Assembly: GCA_023701135.1 (NCBI GenBank)
Contig: JAMPXP010000014.1
Coordinates: 1 to 64,000 of the forward strand
Reading direction: 5' to 3'
DNA: 64,000 nt
Source: Desulfobacula sp.
GTDB lineage: Bacteria; Desulfobacterota; Desulfobacteria; Desulfobacterales; Desulfobacteraceae
Position 1 is the stretch's first letter, and every line of letters begins with the position of its first letter. Of this stretch, positions 19,530-28,460 are shown piece by piece. The notes below the pieces were generated by a model, which saw only the letters and a program-made list of their open reading frames with translations, was not told where the DNA came from and did not search any database. Position numbers and translations under genes: made by a program.

Positions 19530-21038
19530 CTAGGGGTCTTCAGCAGGACTGAGCGGGAAGGTGATGGTGACATTGGTGCCTTCATTTTTCGTGCTTGTCA
19601 GTTGGAAGGTGCCGTTGCCGCTCAGAACGGCGCTTCTGGCAAAGGAAAGCCCCAGTCCCTTTCCCTGGGGTTTATGAACGGAAAAATAGGGTTTGAAAAT
19701 CTGATCCATATGATCAGGTGCGATTCCATTCCCGATATCGCTGATGGAAATGGTGATACAGGTGTCATCACAGGCAGTTGAAACAGAGACAATTCCTTTT
19801 GAGGAAATGGCCTCAAACGCATTTTTAATAATTTCATGAAAGGCTTTTTTCATGTTTTTTTCAGCGATATTGATTTCCGGGATATCAGAAAAGTCTGTCT
19901 GAAGCCCTATTTTGGGGCTGAAGGCTTCTTTTAATTCAGAACAAACGGCTTTTAAAAGACGGTTCACGTCTGTTTTCTTCAAGGGTTCGTCTTTTATGGC
20001 GATAAAACATTGGATATCGTTTACAGCCTTTGAAATCTGCTCTATGCCCTCTGATGAGTCCTTGATGATATCAGGGTAATTGGCCAGTATTTCATCAAGA
20101 TCAATATCTTTTTTAAGCTGGTCGATATCCTTCAGGGCAGAGGCCGTTTTGACGACTGGCGCTTCATTTCCTTTTGAGGGCGGCGAAATAAGGCTCTGTA
20201 AAATTTCATATTTTTCAAGCAAAAGAGTCATGTCCTTCCTGTACCGGTCCATGAGGTCCAGGTTTTCTTTCAACCGGTCTCCGGAAGCATTCAGCCGGGT
20301 GATGTTGACCAATGAGATATCTCCCACGGCTGCCGATTTGTGGGCGTCCAGAAGTTCTTTTTCCTTTATTTTCAAGGCAGTGATGGCGGTTTTCAAGCGG
20401 GTGCTTTTATTGTCGATCATTTTTTCAAGGCTGCGGTTATATTTGGTCAGATTGGATTCTGCTACAATTCTTCTGGCGATCTCCTCGTTGAGTCTCAGAT
20501 TTTTATCAGCAATTTCCTTTGTTTTTTTCTCAAGTTCTACCAGATGGGCATAGGACCTTAAAGCCGTTGTGATGGTGGTATACAGCTTTTGAGTGGTCAG
20601 TTCTGTTTTTTCCTTATAATCATTGATATCATAGTTCAGAATGATTTTTTTTTCAGGAGCCTTGCCGGGCTGACCCGTTCTCAGGATAATTCTGAGTTTG
20701 TCGTTTTTTTCTTCTTCCCGGATAAAACGCACCACATCAAGTCCTGCCTCCTGGGTTTCCATTACCACATCCAGAAGGATACAGGCCGCATCCGGATGAT
20801 CCTTGATCAATTGCTTGGCTTCTTTGGCGGAATAGGCGGATAAAAATTCCAAAGGGGAACCATTATAGGAATAATCCGATAGAACTAGTTTTGTCATCGT
20901 ATGGATGTCGTTCTCATCGTCAACTATCAGAAGTTTGAATCCGGGGATCTGCTTACTGTTTGGCTTTAGTAAAGGAATCGATTCTTCGGCAAAGAGAAGG
21001 GCATCATCTTTTTTTAAATTCTTATCGACACTATTCAT
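19530..21038 (-). CDS. Receiver domain fused to a histidine-kinase-like module lacking the canonical His
   Basis: A 502-residue protein. It has an N-terminal receiver domain (LLIVDDENDI, acceptor Asp in ILLDVVMET), a long coiled coil (about 150-270) and a GHKL ATPase (N box EIIKNAFEAI, G1 DIGNGI, G2 GKGLGLSFA). The expected dimerisation motif, usually like VAHEINNP, reads LVNITRLNAS here, so Ile stands where the phosphorylatable His should be. It may bind ATP without autophosphorylating, or use another residue. ATG 21038 with GGAGA upstream is preferred over GTG 21050. It is last in the minus-strand series after the acetate genes. Confidence 0.75.
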   Translation of the reverse strand: MNSVDKNLKKDDALLFAEESIPLLKPNSKQIPGFKLLIVDDENDIHTMTKLVLSDYSYNGSPLEFLSAYSAKEAKQLIKDHPDAACILLDVVMETQEAGLDVVRFIREEEKNDKLRIILRTGQPGKAPEKKIILNYDINDYKEKTELTTQKLYTTITTALRSYAHLVELEKKTKEIADKNLRLNEEIARRIVAESNLTKYNRSLEKMIDNKSTRLKTAITALKIKEKELLDAHKSAAVGDISLVNITRLNASGDRLKENLDLMDRYRKDMTLLLEKYEILQSLISPPSKGNEAPVVKTASALKDIDQLKKDIDLDEILANYPDIIKDSSEGIEQISKAVNDIQCFIAIKDEPLKKTDVNRLLKAVCSELKEAFSPKIGLQTDFSDIPEINIAEKNMKKAFHEIIKNAFEAISSKGIVSVSTACDDTCITISISDIGNGIAPDHMDQIFKPYFSVHKPQGKGLGLSFARSAVLSGNGTFQLTSTKNEGTNVTITFPLSPAEDP

Positions 21039-21166
21039 ATGGGTCTCCACAAAATGACGGCGATGTTGGGGTGGCTTGATAGATGAGAATATTAAATTAA
21101 ATGCCCATTGTCAATTCCAAGGGACAAATTCAGGCCGGTCCGAGTGAGGAGATCCACAATGAAAAG

Positions 21167-21198
21167 CCAAGCTCCCACCCCCAGGGGCGGGAGCTTGG
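21167..21198 (-). terminator. Hairpin after the small secreted-protein gene
   Basis: CCAAGCTCCC at 21167-21176 pairs with GGGAGCTTGG at 21189-21198. On the minus strand the stem directly follows the stop at 21202, with CTTTTC after it. The U-tract is weak, so this may be a partial terminator between this gene and the receiver-kinase. Confidence 0.6.
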
Positions 21199-21201
21199 AT
21201 A

Positions 21202-21600
21202 TTAGAACTCTCCTGAAGCCGTTGCTTTGATGGAGATGACGGCAAGCTCTTTGCCGGCTTTGTCTTTTACAATCGCTTTTAAAACAAGGTCGGCATCTTT
21301 AAGAGTGACCTTGACTTCCCATTTGCCGTTTTTTCCGATGGGGACGGGTCCATGGGGAACATCAAGCACCAGAACTTCAACGGTCAGGCCCTGACCGGTT
21401 ATCTCTTCTTTGCTAAACCCCTTGACTTTGCCTTTGATGGTCCGTTCAACGGGAAAGGCATCCGGATAAATCGAAATCACACCGCCGTCGTCCACTGACG
21501 TAAATTCAACGGTTTTGTCTGCTGCAAAGGAGTTTTGCAACATCAGCGCCAGAACCAGCACCATCAGCCATGAGAAAAAAATACCAGTTTTTCGTTTCAT
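21202..21600 (-). CDS. Small exported beta-rich protein, unknown function
   Basis: A 132-residue protein with a signal peptide (KRKTGIFFSWLMVLVLALML, cleavage near NSFA/ADK). The mature part contains repeated beta-strand-like stretches (VEVLVLDVPHGP, GKWEVKVTLKDADLVLKAIV), suggesting a small Ig-like or carbohydrate-binding-like fold. No named family is recognised. The start at 21600 has AGGAGG six bases upstream; the longer frame overlaps the DUF294 gene. It is last before a hairpin in the acetate-locus series. Confidence 0.65.
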   Translation of the reverse strand: MKRKTGIFFSWLMVLVLALMLQNSFAADKTVEFTSVDDGGVISIYPDAFPVERTIKGKVKGFSKEEITGQGLTVEVLVLDVPHGPVPIGKNGKWEVKVTLKDADLVLKAIVKDKAGKELAVISIKATASGEF

Positions 21601-21640
21601 ACCGAACCTCCTGTTTTTTAAGTTAATATAAGTTTTCATA

Positions 21641-23524
21641 TTAGATACTCCCTGTGAATTCAAGTTCAAGTTTTTGCTGGAGCTTTTCGATCAATCTGAA
21701 GATCTCTTTTAAAAGGATATGATCAATGGAGGAAAGGTTCCGGGGATTGATAAAATTATCCGGTTTTTTTTGTTCATCCATGATGGTGGTAATCTGACGC
21801 ATAAATCGAAGCTGCATCAGATAATTATAGCCCCGGACGATATCCATGTATTCCTTGCCGGTCAGGGCATGGCGGGTATACAGCCTGAACAGCCGGGTCA
21901 GGGTGTTGGTCTGTGAAATTCCATTTTTGAGGGCGTAAATTCTTGAAAAATCAATAATGGGAAGCATGGCGCTCTTCAAGTCCAGATATCCTTTTTCATC
22001 TCCTGCCGTTTCAACCAGAAGCTTGCCGAACATGCCGATGGGCGGTTTGTAATAAAGGGCGTTTTCCGTGAGGTGCCGCAAAAAACCGGGCCAGCCGTTT
22101 ATCGCATGCATTAGAAATTGCTTTAATTCGTCGGAGAGAAGGATATCGCCAAAGGTTCCCCTGAAATCAAAAAAAATACTGGAATAAAGAAGATTTTCCG
22201 GGTTTGATGTTCTGATCCAGGCATTGAAATAGGTTTTCCACTGGGACAGGGGTTGACACCATTTCGGATTTTTAGCCATATTCCCGCCTTTGCAGAAACT
22301 GTATCCGGCCATATCGAGCTGGTCGCAGATTAAAACAGCCAGGCCGTCGAAATAGGCTTTTGCATTTTCAGGATCTTTTGTATCTTCGAAAACAATGGCA
22401 TTGTCCTGGTCTGATATCAGGGTTTGCTCTTCCCGCCCTTCGGACCCCATGGTCAGAAAGGCGAACCGGCAGGGCGGGGGCCCGGCTTTTTCCAGGGAAA
22501 AGTGGATGATTCTGTTGATGACGGCATCTGAGCACGCGGAGATGAGACGCGTGATATATTCCGGGTTTGCCCCGTTTCTCAGGGGGTCAAAAAGCATTTT
22601 TTCAAGCTTTGAATGGATGTTTTCGATTTCTTTTACGGAGCGTGCGGACATGGCGGTTTTTATCAACAGATAAGCGGATTCCGTCTGTGCTGAAATCAGA
22701 TCTTTCTGGCTGATAATGCCTGTGACATCGCCGGACCGGCCGTAAACGGCAATATGCCGTTTGTCATGGCTGTGCATGGTTAAAAAAGCTTCAAAGACCT
22801 GGGCATCGGCGGAAATGGAAATCAAGGGAGAGGACATGACCGCAGATATGGGTTCCGACGGTTCATGCCGGCCCGTCACCACCTTGTGTTTCAAATCCGC
22901 ATCCGTAACGATTCCCTCAATGGTTTGCTCCTCATTTTTGATCAGGATGGCGCTGGCATTGTTCCGGCTCATTCTGACGGCAGCCTCTTCTATGGGGGTT
23001 TCCCTGGTGCAGGTGGAAATATTGGGTTTGAAAACCGAAGAAATGGGACGGTTGAAAAAGGGCAGGCTGAATTCCTTATCCCGGATCTGCCGGGCCATAA
23101 TTCCGGCAAAGGCCTTATTCAGCATGCATTTTCCGAATTCAGCCGTAAAATGGTCCTGGAATGCGGGGTAATTCCGGCACAGGGATAAAAATATATCGGC
23201 ACCCAGGGTAACAAAAACAGAATCTTCCAGAACTTCCAGGGACCGGATGGAAATCCCTTCGTTAAAGAGGATGGAAATGCCGCCGAAATTATCCCCCGGA
23301 TTCAGTTTTCCGTTCAGGATTTTTGTATTTCGCTCTTCAAAACAATAGTGCCCCAGTCCCTTGGACAGAATATACAGTTTTTCAACCCGGGTCAGCTCCT
23401 GCTCGAAAAGAACCGTATGCTTTGAATATTTTTCATAGGCAAAGGCATTGAATACCTCTTTCTCATCTGCTTTGGGAAGAACAGAGAAGGGGAAAAGCCG
23501 GGATTTTTTTTGAAACAAAGTCAT
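21641..23524 (-). CDS. cNMP-binding/CBS/DUF294 putative nucleotidyltransferase
   Basis: A 627-residue protein with a cyclic-nucleotide-binding-like domain (about 20-140), a CBS pair (about 170-300; IEGIVTDADLK and VTGIISQKDL are CBS ends), and a DUF294 nucleotidyltransferase-like domain with MGSEGREEQTLISDQDNA, related to GlnD-type uridylyltransferases, plus its C-terminal helical domain. Family members often lie beside acetate/solute symporters and DnaQ-like membrane exonucleases, as here. Nucleotidylation of a partner or synthesis of a nucleotide signal is possible but unproven. ATG 23524 is chosen because the longer frame overlaps the lemA-like gene. Confidence 0.82.
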   Translation of the reverse strand: MTLFQKKSRLFPFSVLPKADEKEVFNAFAYEKYSKHTVLFEQELTRVEKLYILSKGLGHYCFEERNTKILNGKLNPGDNFGGISILFNEGISIRSLEVLEDSVFVTLGADIFLSLCRNYPAFQDHFTAEFGKCMLNKAFAGIMARQIRDKEFSLPFFNRPISSVFKPNISTCTRETPIEEAAVRMSRNNASAILIKNEEQTIEGIVTDADLKHKVVTGRHEPSEPISAVMSSPLISISADAQVFEAFLTMHSHDKRHIAVYGRSGDVTGIISQKDLISAQTESAYLLIKTAMSARSVKEIENIHSKLEKMLFDPLRNGANPEYITRLISACSDAVINRIIHFSLEKAGPPPCRFAFLTMGSEGREEQTLISDQDNAIVFEDTKDPENAKAYFDGLAVLICDQLDMAGYSFCKGGNMAKNPKWCQPLSQWKTYFNAWIRTSNPENLLYSSIFFDFRGTFGDILLSDELKQFLMHAINGWPGFLRHLTENALYYKPPIGMFGKLLVETAGDEKGYLDLKSAMLPIIDFSRIYALKNGISQTNTLTRLFRLYTRHALTGKEYMDIVRGYNYLMQLRFMRQITTIMDEQKKPDNFINPRNLSSIDHILLKEIFRLIEKLQQKLELEFTGSI

Positions 23525-23543
23525 ATCGGTGACTCTCTCTCGT

Positions 23544-24149
23544 TTAGGGTTCGAAGGCCTTCCGGGCCGGCAAAAAAGCCTGGTCTGAAAAGGGGTAATA
23601 GCGTATTTCATGAAAGCCGAACAGTTTTGCGATTAAAGAAACCGGAAAACTGTTGACTCTCCCGTTAAAATAGGAAACCTCGTAATTGTATTGATCCCCG
23701 GCTATATAGAGATTGTCCTGGGCCTTGAAAAATTTTTGTTTGAGGGCCTCAATCTCTTTCATGCCTTCTGGCTCGGAAACATCTTTTAACCGGGCAAAAA
23801 TCTCTTTGATCTGCATGGTCAGACCGGTTTGAGAGCGTTCAAATTCCTTTGTCATTTCCTGGTCAAGGGGGTGTTTCTGCTGAAGGACGTTCCCCAGAAT
23901 CACCTTGGCCTTCTCCAGGGAGTGATTCATGTCCGGCGGCAGGTCCGGGCTCACCTTTTCCATGACAATTGAAAGCTCCGGCAATAATAAAAGTCTTTCC
24001 CGGCAGGATTCCACAAGGGCTGATTTTGAATCTTCAATGCGGTTCTGGGACCTGTAAAAACTGGTGTATCCGCCGAAAACGACACAGAACAGGACAATGA
24101 CCGCTGCAATGGAACAAAAGGCAAAAAATTTCAAAAGAGGGTTTTGCAT
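23544..24149 (-). CDS. LemA family protein
   Basis: A 201-residue protein with an N-terminal membrane anchor (about 7-28), a helical middle and the LemA C-terminal signature YNYEVSYFNGRVNSFPVSLI followed by LFGFHEIRYYPF. LemA proteins are membrane-anchored helical bundles of unclear function. AAAGGAG lies 7 bases before ATG 24149. It sits between the exonuclease and DUF294 genes in the acetate locus, an unusual place for LemA, suggesting it belongs to the same membrane signalling set. Confidence 0.82.
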   Translation of the reverse strand: MQNPLLKFFAFCSIAAVIVLFCVVFGGYTSFYRSQNRIEDSKSALVESCRERLLLLPELSIVMEKVSPDLPPDMNHSLEKAKVILGNVLQQKHPLDQEMTKEFERSQTGLTMQIKEIFARLKDVSEPEGMKEIEALKQKFFKAQDNLYIAGDQYNYEVSYFNGRVNSFPVSLIAKLFGFHEIRYYPFSDQAFLPARKAFEP

Positions 24150-24225
24150 CCGGGACTCCTTTATCATGGTTCAGGTTAATATCCAATCCAGTATCATTTT
24201 AGGGGTTGCCTCATCAATGGAGCCC

Positions 24226-26346
24226 TTAATATTTCAACCGCGCATAATAAGATTTTTTGGATGCTTTGACGGCATCCCTTAAGGTCAGGACCCCATTGCT
24301 GTTCAAAAGAGGGATCAGTTTTAAAAAAATTTCCGCCGTGGCAATGGCATCCCCGAGGGCGGTATGCCGGCCGATAATATTAACCCCCAGGCGCTCGGCA
24401 ATGCTTTCCATATCATGGCGGGCGTGGACCGGGTGAAGGACGGCCGACAAAAGCAAGGTATCCAGAACCGGGTTCATGAGCCTGATGCCGGTCTGTTTTT
24501 CCTTGACCTTGAACATTTTCATGTCAAAGGCGATATTGTGCCCCAGAAGAACGGTTTCCGCAGCATAATCCTTAAATGCCGGCATTATGGTCCGGATGTC
24601 TTTTTTCCCCGTCACCATCTCGTAATTAATGCCGTGAATCCGGTAGGATTCCATGGGAATATCCCTTTTGGGGTCCACCAATTCCTCAAATATGTCCTGG
24701 TAGACAATCCGGTTGTTGACGATCCGGACGGCGGCCAGGGAAATGATTTCATCCCCGCCGTCCGGGTTCAGTCCGGTGGTTTCCGTATCAAAAACCGTAT
24801 AGGTAATGTTTTTTAAGTCCGTGTTGAAAAGATTATTGTCTTCTGCATCGGTTCTGAAAAGGTCAAGGTCATAAAATTCAGGTCTGCTGCCGGTGATGAC
24901 CGGGGCCTGGTGTTTTTCCCTTGCCTGGGTCTTTGATCCGGCCCTTGCAATGATGCGGACCCGGGAGGATTTTTCATGGTTGTCACAGATAGCCTCAAAG
25001 GAGGCTTTGTTCTGCCTCAGAACATAAAAAAGACTGGGCAGGGAATTGATTCTTTTCTGCATGAGCTGATCAATCCTGGATCTTAAGATCAAAGGGCCCT
25101 CCCATGAGATTTCAAAAACAAGGAAGCCTTTTTTTTGGACGATGGAAAGATTGAATTCATCGTTTTTGATCATTTCCGAGAGGTTTTGTAAAAGGAAGAT
25201 CAAGGCCGCCGTAAATGAATAGGTATCGGCCAGCAAATGGGAAGCTTCATCGGGCAGGGAGAGGTTCAGGTGAATATCATGGAGGTATTTTGCTTTTTGT
25301 TTCACTCCAAAAAGAAAATCCTTCAGCAGATGCCGGGTCAGGGGCAGGCGGGTGGATATGGCTTCAAGAAGGTCTTCTGATACCTCTTCATACTGCCGGG
25401 GCCAGAGGTCAACGGCCTTCATCAGTTCCTGGTGAAGAAAGGGCGTATCCCGGGGAACGAGGCCGGACGTATTGAGCATCTCTCTGACCTTTTGAACCTG
25501 GATGTCCAGGTCGGTTTTCAGGGCAATAAGCTTTTCATGGGTGGTATCATAGAGGTTGATTTCATCGGTGACGTCTTGAAAGGCCAGGATGAACCCCGTT
25601 ATCCGGTTTTCCGGGTCAAGGACAGGGATGGCCTCGGCGCTGATGAGACGGTCAGCATGAATGGGTGCGATAAAACTGGACGCCATGTTTTGTCCGGGAT
25701 TCTCCAGGCGGTCTTCGATTTCTTCGAGGGCATGGGCAATGAGGGCCTTATCCAAAAGATGGAACACGGACCGGCCAAGACCCAGGAAGATCTCGGATTT
25801 CCCCTGCCCGGATCCGGGGGTGAAGATTTTTTTGGCCAGGGAATTGAATAAAAGGATACGGCCGTTTGAATTACAGATGATCACTCCCTGGGGTAGTTCC
25901 GACATGATGGCGGCCAGGAGGTTTCTTTCTTTTTCCGTTTCTTTCCTGGCATTCAGGATCTGCTCCGTGATGGTCTTGTTCAGATTTTCAAACATGTCGG
26001 CAAAATCATTGATAACAGTTGCCAGTCTCTTGAAATCCCTGTTCCCGGTGATTTTGACGCGATGGGAAGGATTGGTGGAGTAAATGAGTTCCGCTTCGGC
26101 GCAAAAGGTTTTCAGGGGTTTGATATAGGTGAGATAAATGATCTGAAGACCAATGAAGGCCACAAAGGCAAAGATAAGAACCAGGCTGGTGATATAGGAT
26201 ATGTCTTTGACGGCAATGCCGGAAAGGGCATGGACTTCCTCAGCCGTCAAGCGCCGCCATAGAAAAAAGATGATGCCGGCCATGACCATAAGGGTTGCAA
26301 TCAGGGTGAGAAACACAAATTTCCAGAATCGGTTGGTCTGCATCAT
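24226..26346 (-). CDS. Membrane HAMP-PAS protein with C-terminal DnaQ-like 3'-5' exonuclease
   Basis: About 706 residues. Two TM segments (about 10-30 and about 50-75) are followed by a HAMP-like linker, a PAS domain (LLAAIMSELPQGVIICNSNG), a long helical region resembling a kinase dimerisation part but without a recognisable ATPase, then a DEDDh exonuclease: DTETTGL, GHNIAFDMKMF and the RHTALGDA His/Asp. The enzyme may degrade a nucleotide or RNA/DNA signal in response to its sensor domains. It is paired with the DUF294 protein. ATG 26346 or 26343 is used; a TTG 15 bases earlier falls in a hairpin. No strong Shine-Dalgarno is visible. Confidence 0.8.
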   Translation of the reverse strand: MMQTNRFWKFVFLTLIATLMVMAGIIFFLWRRLTAEEVHALSGIAVKDISYITSLVLIFAFVAFIGLQIIYLTYIKPLKTFCAEAELIYSTNPSHRVKITGNRDFKRLATVINDFADMFENLNKTITEQILNARKETEKERNLLAAIMSELPQGVIICNSNGRILLFNSLAKKIFTPGSGQGKSEIFLGLGRSVFHLLDKALIAHALEEIEDRLENPGQNMASSFIAPIHADRLISAEAIPVLDPENRITGFILAFQDVTDEINLYDTTHEKLIALKTDLDIQVQKVREMLNTSGLVPRDTPFLHQELMKAVDLWPRQYEEVSEDLLEAISTRLPLTRHLLKDFLFGVKQKAKYLHDIHLNLSLPDEASHLLADTYSFTAALIFLLQNLSEMIKNDEFNLSIVQKKGFLVFEISWEGPLILRSRIDQLMQKRINSLPSLFYVLRQNKASFEAICDNHEKSSRVRIIARAGSKTQAREKHQAPVITGSRPEFYDLDLFRTDAEDNNLFNTDLKNITYTVFDTETTGLNPDGGDEIISLAAVRIVNNRIVYQDIFEELVDPKRDIPMESYRIHGINYEMVTGKKDIRTIMPAFKDYAAETVLLGHNIAFDMKMFKVKEKQTGIRLMNPVLDTLLLSAVLHPVHARHDMESIAERLGVNIIGRHTALGDAIATAEIFLKLIPLLNSNGVLTLRDAVKASKKSYYARLKY

Positions 26347-26360
26347 GGTATGAAAAGGCA

Positions 26361-26395
26361 AGAAGAATTCCGGAAGAATGATCCGGAATTCTTCT
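26361..26395 (-). terminator. 13-bp perfect hairpin between the symporter peptide and the exonuclease gene
   Basis: AGAAGAATTCCGG at 26361-26373 is exactly complementary to 26383-26395, with a 9-base loop. Six Ts follow on the plus strand; on the minus (transcribed) strand the stem ends in TTGCCTTTTC, a weak U-tract. I read it as an attenuator or RNA-stability element after the acs-symporter part. It could also terminate antisense transcription. Confidence 0.6.
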
Positions 26396-26424
26396 TTTTT
26401 ACAGGTTCATTTGAATTGAAAAAA

Positions 26425-26511
26425 CTATCCCCACAATCCCACGCCGAAACTGGCGACAAACAGGATGCAGAAAAGAACGACGGCAACCATCCATTTATCT
26501 TCTAGGGCCAT
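26425..26511 (-). CDS. 28-residue single-TM peptide, likely symporter small accessory protein
   Basis: This very short ORF starts with ATG at 26511, with AAGGAGA (26519-26525) at good spacing, and ends in TAG. It encodes MALEDKWM, then a hydrophobic stretch VAVVLFCILFVASFGVGLW, then a final glycine: one transmembrane helix with a short charged lead. It lies 25 bases after the symporter stop on the same strand. In related loci the symporter is paired with a small membrane subunit (DUF4212 or shorter), so an accessory role is a reasonable inference. Confidence 0.72.
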   Translation of the reverse strand: MALEDKWMVAVVLFCILFVASFGVGLWG

Positions 26512-26536
26512 GATAGGTTCTCCTTAAAGGGTTAAA

Positions 26537-28318
26537 TTAATCCGAGTCCTTGGTGACATTCATGAGTTCAATATCGGCCCGGCGGATCTGTTCCTCGGTG
26601 GTGGTGGCCATTTCCGCCTTAAAGCAGAGGGCCCACATCATGACGATACCGACGATCCACCAGACAATCTGCCAGGACCAGAGGGGCGGGAAACCGGCGA
26701 TTGAAAAGCCGGTATTGCCCATCATGATGCCGGGGCCCAGGGCGAAGAAATACCATACCGGCACCAGGATCTTCATCCGGTTCCGCCATTTCTGGCCGTT
26801 TTCGGAAGGAGCGTCAATGGAATCCATCCAGGTCCTGACCTCTTTCTGGCGGGCAATGGTCTCTTCGCTGTCTTTGAATCCTATCCCTCTGCAAAGATAG
26901 GCCACCACAAGGCCGGTAAAGATGCCCCAGAAGGCCGTGTGCATGGAAAGGGGATATTTATAGGTATAATAGGTGAGAAAGCAGGCCACGATACCGGCAA
27001 TCATCCCAAGGATGGCGCCGATGCTGGGGAATCTGAATCCGTAATGAACGCCGATGAGGAGCAGGTACATGATGGTCCCGAAGGCCGTTGCAAACCCGCC
27101 GATCATAACAATGGCATCCGTGGCTGTAATGGAAACCACAACGGCTGCAAGGCTGAGAAGGGTGACAAAGACCCGGTTGGTCCAGATCTGCTCGTTATTG
27201 GACCCCCCCTGTTTTCTCACATATCTCCACCACACATCTCTCTGGATGATGGTGCCGCCGGTGCCGATATAGGGGGCTGCCGTGGAATGGATGGCGGCGA
27301 TGGCGCCCAGGAAGACAAGACCCAGGGCCCAGCCGGGAAGGAATTTAGCCATGAGCATGGGTACCACATCCCCGTCCACCTTGGGGGCCAGTTGCCCGGC
27401 CAGCTCCAGAAGTTTTGCACCCATACCCTGGAAGGCCGTGAAAAAGAACAGGGCAAAACCAACAATAAAGGTGGACATGAAGACCTGCTGCCAGGCCAGG
27501 GGTTTCGGGGATTTGATGCCGAAATTCCAGAGGGTGAAGGCGGGGGATGATTGGATGCCCATGAGGGCGAACATATAGGTCAGGATCATGACGGCGGTCC
27601 ATCCGCCGCCCAGGCCGAAATGGATGACTTTCGGCACAGTCAGCAATTTGGGATCAAGCTTGGCCATGGATGCGGAAAACTGGGACCACCCACCGAAAAG
27701 GGGATCGATAACAACATAAACCCCGAGCATAACGATACCGCCGACCAGGAGGACGAACTGAAACGCTCCGACCCAGGTGCTGGCCTTCAAACCGCCGGTC
27801 ACCACATAGAACCAGACAATCCCTGCCATGAACCAGAGGCCGATGGTTTCGGGAACCCCGGCCACCCAGTAAAAGAGTTTGGCCGCGGCAATGAGCTGAA
27901 GCCCGCAATAGAAAATGGAATAGAGAAAGGCCGTTAACACGGACAGCCACCGGAGGGCTTCACTATTGTAATAGTAAGCGAACATATCCCCCGGGGTGAT
28001 AAATCCGTAACGCTTTCCCATGAGCCAGTTTCTTTTGGCAAAAAAGGCGCCGGTAATGGGAATGGTAAGTACATAGAATGAGGCAAAGGCATAGGCCAGC
28101 CCGGCCTTCCAAATTAATCCGGGGTGTCCGATAAAGGTCCACCCGGAAAAGGAGGCGGCCGTGGCCGCCATTAAAAATGCGACAAAGGGGATGGAACGTC
28201 CGGCAATGGCATAGCCCGATGAGGTTTTTTCACTGAAGAATCCTTTTAACCCCCACCAGAAGCAATAGATACAATAAAATATCAACATTGCCCAGACCCA
28301 TATTACTTTTGACTCCAT
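26537..28318 (-). CDS. Sodium:solute symporter (SSS family), likely acetate/short-chain acid uptake
   Basis: A 593-residue polytopic protein with about 13 hydrophobic segments. The start (IFYCIYCFWWG, then SSGYAIAGRSIPFVAFLMAA) and ASFSGWTFIGHPG, TGGLKASTWVGAFQF are typical of the sodium:solute symporter family. Substrate choice comes from context: it is transcribed after acetyl-CoA synthetase and a propionyl-CoA synthetase-like gene, pointing to acetate or propionate. AAGGAGACAA precedes the ATG. A 28-residue peptide and a hairpin follow it. Confidence 0.87.
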   Translation of the reverse strand: MESKVIWVWAMLIFYCIYCFWWGLKGFFSEKTSSGYAIAGRSIPFVAFLMAATAASFSGWTFIGHPGLIWKAGLAYAFASFYVLTIPITGAFFAKRNWLMGKRYGFITPGDMFAYYYNSEALRWLSVLTAFLYSIFYCGLQLIAAAKLFYWVAGVPETIGLWFMAGIVWFYVVTGGLKASTWVGAFQFVLLVGGIVMLGVYVVIDPLFGGWSQFSASMAKLDPKLLTVPKVIHFGLGGGWTAVMILTYMFALMGIQSSPAFTLWNFGIKSPKPLAWQQVFMSTFIVGFALFFFTAFQGMGAKLLELAGQLAPKVDGDVVPMLMAKFLPGWALGLVFLGAIAAIHSTAAPYIGTGGTIIQRDVWWRYVRKQGGSNNEQIWTNRVFVTLLSLAAVVVSITATDAIVMIGGFATAFGTIMYLLLIGVHYGFRFPSIGAILGMIAGIVACFLTYYTYKYPLSMHTAFWGIFTGLVVAYLCRGIGFKDSEETIARQKEVRTWMDSIDAPSENGQKWRNRMKILVPVWYFFALGPGIMMGNTGFSIAGFPPLWSWQIVWWIVGIVMMWALCFKAEMATTTEEQIRRADIELMNVTKDSD

Positions 28319-28460
28319 AATTTGTCTCCTTGAGTTACATCTAAAATTGGGTTTGATCGGAACTCACAAGATTATCTATTGCAGGATAATCACGGCATAC
28401 CCACCACCTCCTTTCCGTCCCTCATCTTCATCATTGGCTAAAGGTTGATCTTAAAAATAT

